From Paragyromitra xinjiangensis (Eukaryota; Ascomycota; Pezizomycetes; Pezizales; Discinaceae), in contig JBCAMK010000013.1 in NCBI GenBank assembly GCA_038503065.1, positions 620,001 through 684,000 of the forward strand: DNA of 64,000 nt. Direction: 5' to 3'. The notes below the pieces were generated by a model, which ran no database searches, was not told the origin of the DNA, and was given only the letters and a program-made list of their open reading frames with translations. Position numbers and translations under genes: made by a program. The first letter of the stretch is position 1. Each line of letters opens with the position of its first letter. Of this stretch, positions 60,701 through 64,000 are shown one piece after another.

Positions 60701-62781
60701 GACTCATTCTCCAGTTCGATGCACCAAGTTTCCTGAGCGCCCTGAACGAAGCATTTGAGGATCCATTCCTGAACGGATCGACTGAACTTCTCGGAAACGG
60801 TTTTAAACAAGAACTTTCCGAGGAGCAAATATTTTGTCGGTCTTCTATGAATCGACAATATGTCGTCAGTATTCTCCTAGAAGTAATGAGCCCCACCGAC
60901 TTCCCACCACAAGACACGATATATCTCGACATGTTTATAGGACGGAATCTGCCGAAATACCCTCAATTTATTCTTCTATCTGGGAGTGCGCTCCATCGTG
61001 TCATTGTTGGGCTTTGCAATTATCCTGGCGAAGATATTGCCGACGATTGTCAACTCAGTGTTGAATACCTTCTCACAGTATACCGGCCTCCAGACATTGA
61101 CGAGCTGGTTGAAATTTTTACCAATGCAAAGTTCTATCGAGTTTTGAAGTCGATTTTCCGATCCGAGAAGCAGTATGCAAAACTAATAAAGGCATACTTT
61201 GAGGACGAGGAGTCGCAAGAGACTGTCTTTGATTGCATTGGTGACTACCTGCGGCTTCGTAGCGGGCTCAACGAGAGACAAACTAAGGAAGTCCAATCCG
61301 TCATCGAGCAGAATTCCCGGCGTCTAGTAGACATCGATTGTATTCGAACAGCACAGGTCATTAATACATACGCTCCTAACTTGCACGGTACTCTCTTAAA
61401 CTCAATTGAAGACCGGCCTCACGATCAGTTTCAGTATCTCCAGGCAATCCTTGAGCCGCCGGAAGCGAAGGAAGGACACGATAACAAACGGCCGACAATC
61501 ATGCAAAATCTTTCGTTTGTGGAACTCTACATTCGACTAATGTGCGAATTCGACCCCGATCACGTATCAGACTATGTTGGGGGGCTGCAATCTGGCGATC
61601 TGCGCCTTGAGAAGGTCTTGCCGGCTCTAGAGAGTAGTGGAGTAATGGATGCGGCTGTTTTGCTGATGGCTAGAGAGGGCCAAATTCGAAAAGCGATGAA
61701 TCGGTTGATAGCACATTTAGACACCCTAGAGATGGCTTTACAAGGCATTCTCGGGTCAAGTGCCCATACACATGACTACCCGTCGAGTGGCGAAGCTACC
61801 ACACAGACTCTCCAGTCGCTGCAAAAGTATGCGCAGGTTGGGGTCTGGCTTTGCCAGGGACAGATGAAAAGTGGGAAGCGGCTAGTCAAAGCGGCGAAAC
61901 CAGGGCGACGATCTGAGCAAGAGTCATTAAACGACGAAGAGATGCTATGGCTGGATTTAGTGGATGCTGTTGTACGCATCGCAAAGAATTGTATCTCGAC
62001 ATTAAATAACCCTCCAGTGAATGGTCATCATGGCCTTGACATCGAAGTCAATGGCTCGACCGCTACGTCTGGAATCGACCAAGGAAAGGTCATCATATCT
62101 CTTCGGTTGTTTGTCCAAGACACATTCTCAGCCCTTTTGGCAGCAACGTCCTCATCGCAGACAGTCTCTTTTCTTCACATCCTTCGAGCTTTCCTTTCCC
62201 GCGCTTCGATTGCCTCTCCTTCGCTCGCAGAGCTTCGTAACGTCCTTGGGGGTATCTTCGAAGCGTACTTTTATGAGGAACAGATCCTCTCCCTTGCGAA
62301 CCGGTTACTTGAGAAAGATCTATTCGTTCATGTTGAGGGGGCTGCATCGCTCCGGCAAAAGGGATGGCGTCCGGCGAGCCAGACCTGCGAAGCGTGTGGG
62401 AAAAGAGTATGGGGTCACGGTGCGGCCGGCGGTATTTACAGTGCTTGGGAGAAAAGGAGAGTGGGCAGTCTTAAGCAGCTAGAGATCCTACGCGAGGAAC
62501 GAAGATTAGCGGCGGAGGGTCCCTTATCTGCAGTTGCTCGGGGTAAGAGTCGAGCAAGGATAAGTGATATCGTGGAGACAAGTGGGGAAAGTTCCGGTGG
62601 CGCTACTGGGGAAGGGGAAGGTGCAGAAACGAAAGAGGAGGAAACTGGAGAACTGGTCCTGTTCAACTGTCGCCATATCTTCCACCGCAAATGTTTGGAC
62701 AATTTGCAGGTGCAGCAATCTCCTGACAGCGATTGGGTGTTCAAGTGTATTGTTTGTGGGCATGGGCAAAGCGGGTATTGA
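57727..62781 (+). CDS. VPS8: CORVET subunit Vps8
   Basis: Vps8 is a CORVET-specific subunit that helps tether endosomes to Rab5 (Vps21) membranes. Five exons: 57727-58101, 58169-58598, 58646-59445, 59499-59729, 59779-62781, totalling 4839 nt, 1612 aa. The N-terminal 125 residues are acidic and disordered. A beta-propeller follows (VSATIAVGTSKGSILIFDY, VECGSITALAVSADHTTIAG, ALVSGDDRGMGF, LLVIVSTTPLA, VQWINRQIIAVLTVTQRLII). Then comes a long alpha-solenoid (SVGALSNWADRLLAMMEVGDF, VPPTVVKALIAHYTSLE, LSFVELYIRLMCEFDPDHV). At the C-terminus a divergent RING has CEACGKRVWG (about residue 1481), and after an inserted acidic linker NCRHIFHRKCLDNL and FKCIVCGHGQSGY. The RING halves are split by roughly 85 residues, as in other fungal Vps8. 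MSSMPDES has a second ATG four codons later, so the start may be 57727 or 57739. Confidence 0.93.
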
Positions 62782-63518
62782 TAAAGCGGGAGCGTTTCGG
62801 TTAAAGATATCATGATAGGGGATGTAATTGCATGTTTCATTGGAGCGAACGGGGTGTTTGATGATCTTAAGGGGAACGGATATTACTTAGATGTGCTCTT
62901 CATGTATTTATGTATTGATTTTAATATGTATATGTGGCACTCGAAATTGGCGGACTATTAGGACTTGGATTGGGCATTGATTACATGTAGCGTCGGGAAG
63001 ACCAGGAAGTAGCTCATGAATATCAGGAAATGCTGGGGAGTAATGATCGATGCCGGAAATCTGCGCGGTGTCTTGTGGCACTAGTCCCACTGGTCATTAC
63101 CTTAGTTGCATAGCATCTCCAATTAAACGCAGCGCAACTCCGCACAGATTACTAATATTTCAAATACCAGAGAAAGCTGCCAATTAGAATGCAAATCGAA
63201 GCAAAATCTCTGGTGATGCTCAAAGGTCGAGACAGAACGCGGCCGCTTACCGCTGCCCAAAAATACCAAAGTGGGCTAGAGCTGCCGAACGCTTGGCGAA
63301 ACCAGGATGCACGCACACACACACAAAGTAAAATCGAGAAAAAAATGGGAAAAGGAAAAAAAAAAAAAACTTTCCACCCCACTGGCAACAAAACCCCACC
63401 GCTTTCTTATCCCCCTCCTTCTTCTCACCACCCCTCCCCTCTTCACCGCTCATCCAACTTCTTCTCCTTCTAACTCTCCTATACCTTTTCTCTCTACCGT
63501 TCTCTACACATATCCGCA
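62782..63518. promoter_or_regulatory. HSP70 promoter region
   Basis: 737 bases between the VPS8 stop and the HSP70 start. An (AC)n run and an A tract lie at about 63312-63370. Then a long C/T-rich tract (about 63371-63515) leads to the start codon; such tracts are common before highly expressed fungal genes. Imperfect GAA/TTC blocks occur near 63285-63302, but I could not find a clean heat-shock element. Confidence 0.5.
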
Positions 63519-63953
63519 ATGGAAGGAAAATACGACGGAGCGATCGGTATCGATCTTGGTTCGTTGCCCTGTTACTTTCACGCCTTGTCTTTGTTGTTTG
63601 GCTGTCTGTTGCATTGTGCGAAGTACTGACTTTTTTCTGTGGAAATTTAGGTACCACCTACTCTTGTGTAGCCATCTACGAGGGCAATGGCGTCGAAATT
63701 AGTTAGTACTCTCTGTTTCATTTTTACAGTTACCACACTCCCTGTCTGGGAGTAGTTTGGCAAACTGTCATATCTCTTCATTTTTGCTCCGAGCTTGCTA
63801 ACAGATTTTTCGCTTTTCGTCTATAGTTGCCAACGAGCAGGGAAACCGTGTTACACCCTCTTTCGTTGCCTTCTCCGAGAAGGAGCGATTGATCGGTGAT
63901 GCTGCAAAGAACCAGGCTGCGCTTAACCCCAGAAATACCGTCTTCGACGCTAA
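63519..63953 (+). CDS. Cytosolic Hsp70 chaperone, first three exons (cut by window edge)
   Basis: Hsp70 chaperones bind and release unfolded protein with ATP hydrolysis. Three exons are visible: 63519-63558, 63651-63701 and 63827-63953. A donor GTATGTC at 63954 sends the transcript off the window. Joined, they give [20 protein letters not shown] (phosphate-binding loop of the Hsp70 ATPase), then [41 protein letters not shown] and [10 protein letters not shown]. The absence of a signal peptide or mitochondrial presequence, and the start shortly before GIDLGTTYS, point to the cytosolic SSA-type member. About 73 codons of some 650 are present. Two introns near the start are usual for fungal HSP70 genes. 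Confidence 0.93.
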
Positions 63954-64000
63954 GTATGTCAATTGCATTTCATAACCATGGGGGGAAAAAAATATTCGAT

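Noticed and set aside
63285..63302. Heat-shock-element-like GAA/TTC blocks before HSP70
   Set aside because: Spacing is off by one base and only two of three blocks match; not enough to call a site.

Overview
The window is nuclear DNA from a filamentous ascomycete fungus (Pezizomycotina-like; I cannot place it to class). Its genes are cut by many short GT-AG introns of about 40-180 bases, often with TACTAAC/CTAAC-type branch sites. The conserved proteins are typical fungal ones: a beta-adaptin without an ear domain, SUR7/PalI, Vps3844 and an RCR-like protein. There are no operons, prokaryotic genes, CRISPR arrays or clear tRNA genes. I rebuilt the exon models by reading donors, acceptors and phase by hand. 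Every complete model closes in frame.

Layout. Bases 1-16,000 are a dense housekeeping block. On the minus strand it holds NDC1 (3' end off the left edge), AP-1 beta-adaptin, Elongator subunit ELP1 and a 77-aa cytochrome c oxidase subunit. The exosome helicase MTR4 follows on the plus strand. Bases 16,000-29,600 are gene-poor: one intronless aminoglycoside-phosphotransferase-like gene, a candidate Cys/His-rich small gene and three MITE-type elements (two copies of one family, one of another). Bases 29,690-37,500 are dense again: TRAPPC2L/Tca17, a secreted PLC-like protein, a SUR7-like tetraspan protein, an unrecognised 432-aa membrane protein and a Vps3844-domain protein. Bases 37,500-41,200 are gene-poor with a third MITE family. 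Bases 41,242-49,207 hold cyclophilin H, a membrane RING-H2 protein, an unrecognised nuclear-looking protein and an RCR-like membrane protein. Bases 49,208-56,384 are gene-poor and contain a decayed gene with a ubiquitin-like domain and a zinc ribbon. Bases 56,385-64,000 hold a GPALPP/DUF3752 protein, the CORVET subunit VPS8 and the start of a cytosolic HSP70.

The genes do not form one pathway. Several serve membrane traffic (AP-1, TRAPPC2L, Vps3844 protein, VPS8) and several serve RNA or protein processing (MTR4, ELP1, cyclophilin H, GPALPP protein). Four adjacent pairs are divergent and share 350-830 bp promoter regions.

The most interesting points are a 14-nt microexon in cyclophilin H, a GC-AG intron in the SUR7-like gene, MITEs confined to the gene-poor islands, and the STAND-type/ubiquitin-like pseudogene whose stop codons look like C-to-T changes. 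I did not find a convincing new multi-gene system.
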